A stretch of 7,301 bases of DNA from Ruminococcaceae bacterium UBA5423 (lineage in GTDB: Bacteria; Bacillota; Clostridia; Oscillospirales; Acutalibacteraceae), in the NCBI GenBank assembly GCA_002409375.1, contig DHNF01000105.1, positions 1,122-8,422 of the forward strand, in the 5' to 3' direction. Below, one piece after another: positions 5,884 to 7,301 of the stretch. Both the position numbers and the translations under genes were made by a program. The notes beneath the pieces are model-generated. The model searched no databases. It was not told the origin of the DNA and saw nothing but the letters and a program-made list of their open reading frames with translations. Positions within the stretch are counted from its first letter, which is position 1, and the number at the start of each line of letters is the position of its first letter.

Positions 5884-6286
5884 TGATGGTGGGCATACAT
5901 TTGTGCTTGTTTGCGGTGAAAAGCAATATACATCAATGCTGACAGGCATTGCACCGGTGCTTTGTATAATGAAGGATTCGCCCGAACTCTTAATTGGCGC
6001 AACGATTGCGGATAAGGTTGTGGGTAAGTCTGCGGCGCTACTTTTCATTTTTGCGGGAGTGAGCGAGGTATATGCTGATGTTATCAGCTTGTTGGCATTG
6101 TCAGAGTTGCAAGATGCGGGAATAAAGATAAAATATTCAAAAAAAGTTCCTTTTATAAGGAACAGATCGGGTACGGGTATGTGCCCTATGGAAAAAAGCG
6201 TGGTTGATATAAGCGACCCGAGCGAGGGCTTTCAGATACTAAAAAAAAACGGGCATCGGATAATTTATCCGATGCCCGTTTTTTGA
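5846..6286 (+). CDS. DUF1893 family protein (TM1506-like), C-terminus running through a terminator
   Basis: This is a small soluble protein of 146 residues (142 if started at the in-frame ATG 5858). Family signatures are ADKVVGKSAALLF near the middle, a V-x-EVYADVIS strand, and RSGTGMCPMEKSV near the C-terminus with the conserved Cys. The family reference TM1506 has a cytidine-deaminase-like fold, but no biochemical role is established to my knowledge. Start: AAAGG (5832-5836) is 9 nt before ATG 5846 and gives an N-terminus of about family length; ATG 5858 (MKKAKQVL) has no good ribosome site of its own. Both starts lie in the repeated ECF S coding segment, so the gene was once overlapped by, and probably translationally coupled to, the S-subunit gene. 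A weak promoter candidate, TTGTAG (5804-5809) with TATTAA (5828-5833), lies just upstream. The last 13 residues are encoded by a terminator hairpin, so the natural family end is probably near residue 132. Confidence 0.85.
   Translation: MTCSMKKAKQVLHDGGHTFVLVCGEKQYTSMLTGIAPVLCIMKDSPELLIGATIADKVVGKSAALLFIFAGVSEVYADVISLLALSELQDAGIKIKYSKKVPFIRNRSGTGMCPMEKSVVDISDPSEGFQILKKNGHRIIYPMPVF
6241..6284. terminator. Strong bidirectional intrinsic terminator between convergent genes
   Basis: A perfect 12-bp stem (6250-6261 with 6267-6278; one more A-T pair possible) carries a short AATTT loop. It is flanked by nine A residues on the left (6241-6249) and six T residues on the right (6279-6284). For the minus-strand lipoprotein gene, whose stop lies 10 nt before it, the A-run becomes a nine-U tail. 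For DUF1893 on the plus strand, the hairpin lies inside the coding sequence and the T-run contains the first base of the TGA stop. Confidence 0.93.
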
Positions 6287-6293
6287 AGTTATA

Positions 6294-7232
6294 CTATATT
6301 ATATGTTTATCGCTTTGTGGTGTTTGCGGCGGCAAAGGCGGGGCTTTACGTCTGCTTTTTTTATTTGCTATGCGGATAATAATGATTATTACAACAACTA
6401 TCACTGCAAGGATTGCGAAGTATGGCGAATTGCCGACAAACCATACAAAAAAGCCGCGGCCTGCTTTTGATATGCTATAAATGTTATCCGACAATTTGTT
6501 GCTGATTTCCTGCCATATGTTTTTAGGATCGGTCTTTGTTACCCGCTCCACCTCTCTAATCTCCATAGTTACAGTGCTGTAAGCAATCAAATCGTCATAA
6601 GTGCGTATCTTGGCTTCGTATGATTCGAGTTCATAGCGAACATCTGCAAGGTGGTCCTGAATGGTTAAAATATCGGATAAATTGTCAGCTTTTTCAAGGA
6701 GCTTTAACAGGCTCTGCTGCTCGACCTTCAAAGCCTTTATGCGGCTTTCTATATCGACATAATCCATTGTTATGTCCTCTACATTTTCGGATTTTTCTTT
6801 TACATTCCCCAACGATGATACCTTGCCTGTAAAGTCATCTAACTTTTCGGCAGGGATACGCACAACAATTGTCGCATAGCGGTATGTATTAGAGTCGTCA
6901 AATCCCCTGCCTGTGACATCAGATTTTTGTATAAACCCGCCCTGACTGTCGATTTCGGTTTCAAGGCTTTCAATAAACTCATCGAATGATTTTGTTTGAA
7001 TAACCATTGCAACGTCTTTGATTAGCTTGCGTTTGTCAAGGTCACTTTTACCATTTTTATTCGATTCTTTTGCAGAAGACTCGGATATGTTTGTGGCAGT
7101 GCCGTCCCTCTCGTTAATGATCTCGTGTTCTCCTCTGATTATATTATCAGATTTGCCGGACATCTTGCTGCTACAACCTGATAATGATATGCCTATCATT
7201 ATTAGGCACAAAAACAGGATTAGCTTTTTCAT
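6294..7232 (-). CDS. DUF4349 domain lipoprotein with C-terminal membrane anchor
   Basis: This is a 312-residue exported protein. A lipoprotein signal peptide (MKKLILFLCL, then LSGC with Cys20 as the lipidation site) is followed by a polar Ser/Asn/Lys-rich linker to about residue 65. The DUF4349 region follows (about 70-285): it begins KDVAMVIQTKSFDEFIESLE, passes the VVRIPAEKLDDF strand and holds a predicted coiled coil around 160-215. One strong membrane span lies at about 268-288 (an Ile/Val run), then a basic, proline-rich tail of 24 residues. The protein should be tethered at both ends, with its body outside the cell and the tail in the cytoplasm. The family function is unknown; the coiled coil suggests oligomerisation. 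Ribosome site GAAAGGGG lies 8 nt before the ATG. It is convergent with DUF1893 and ends at the shared terminator. Confidence 0.88.
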   Translation of the reverse strand: MKKLILFLCLIMIGISLSGCSSKMSGKSDNIIRGEHEIINERDGTATNISESSAKESNKNGKSDLDKRKLIKDVAMVIQTKSFDEFIESLETEIDSQGGFIQKSDVTGRGFDDSNTYRYATIVVRIPAEKLDDFTGKVSSLGNVKEKSENVEDITMDYVDIESRIKALKVEQQSLLKLLEKADNLSDILTIQDHLADVRYELESYEAKIRTYDDLIAYSTVTMEIREVERVTKTDPKNIWQEISNKLSDNIYSISKAGRGFFVWFVGNSPYFAILAVIVVVIIIIIRIANKKSRRKAPPLPPQTPQSDKHII

Positions 7233-7263
7233 GTTTGTTTCCCCTTTCTTTAAAATTATTTTG

Positions 7264-7269
7264 ATTATA
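7264..7269 (-). promoter_or_regulatory. Candidate -10 box for the DUF4349 gene
   Basis: On the minus strand TATAAT occurs about 31 bp before the start codon. A matching -35 at 16-18 bp is weak, so only the -10 is called. Confidence 0.4.
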
Positions 7270-7301
7270 CTATGTTTCTTCTTAAAGTTTGATGTTGATT
7301 T

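Noticed and set aside
1..7301. CRISPR array, tRNA or rRNA genes
   Set aside because: No regularly spaced repeats, cloverleaf-like segments with tRNA box motifs, or rRNA-like conserved blocks were seen on either strand.

Overview
The window looks like low-to-moderate-GC Firmicutes DNA, most likely a member of the Clostridia. The reasons are purine-rich AGGAG/AAGGGG ribosome binding sites, sigma-A-type promoter hexamers, two well-supported TTG starts, an ECF-type vitamin transporter subunit, a DUF1893 protein and a DUF4349 lipoprotein. The genus cannot be named from the sequence alone.

Layout. (1) 1-786, plus strand: the 3' two-thirds of a non-hydrolysing UDP-N-acetylhexosamine 2-epimerase of the CapG/FnlC/WecB family, probably the end of a surface-polysaccharide cluster. 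(2) 787-979: a gap with a long imperfect hairpin, a compact palindromic repeat and a good sigma-A-type promoter. (3) 980-2737, plus strand: an aldo/keto reductase with a C-terminal two-cluster ferredoxin domain, then an ECF transporter S subunit, with a second palindromic repeat between them. (4) 2720-5831: a three-gene carbohydrate cassette. Two minus-strand genes (a TIM-barrel sugar isomerase/epimerase, then a Gfo/Idh/MocA oxidoreductase) are divergent from a second TIM-barrel isomerase on the plus strand. (5) 5846-6286, plus strand: a DUF1893 protein. (6) 6294-7232, minus strand: a DUF4349 lipoprotein, convergent with DUF1893 across a strong bidirectional terminator.

The main discovery is how parts 3, 4 and 5 fit together. 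A 52-bp segment that encodes the end of the ECF S subunit and the start of the DUF1893 gene occurs twice, at 2668-2719 and 5832-5883. The copies differ at one base, which is synonymous in the S-subunit frame. In the right-hand copy the S-subunit frame runs into a TGA at 5884-5886. This indicates that the S-subunit and DUF1893 genes once overlapped as a coupled pair. The 3.1-kb sugar cassette now sits between them, bracketed by the duplicated overlap, so both genes remain intact. No transposase, integrase or terminal inverted repeat is visible.

Functionally, the cassette looks like a small sugar or glycoside catabolic module: NAD(P)-dependent oxidation plus two metal-dependent isomerase or lyase steps, under a shared divergent control region with an operator-like palindrome. 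The reductase, S subunit and DUF1893 protein look like an older operon for uptake and processing of a small metabolite. A second oddity is that the last 13 codons and the stop codon of DUF1893 lie within the terminator hairpin and its T-tract.
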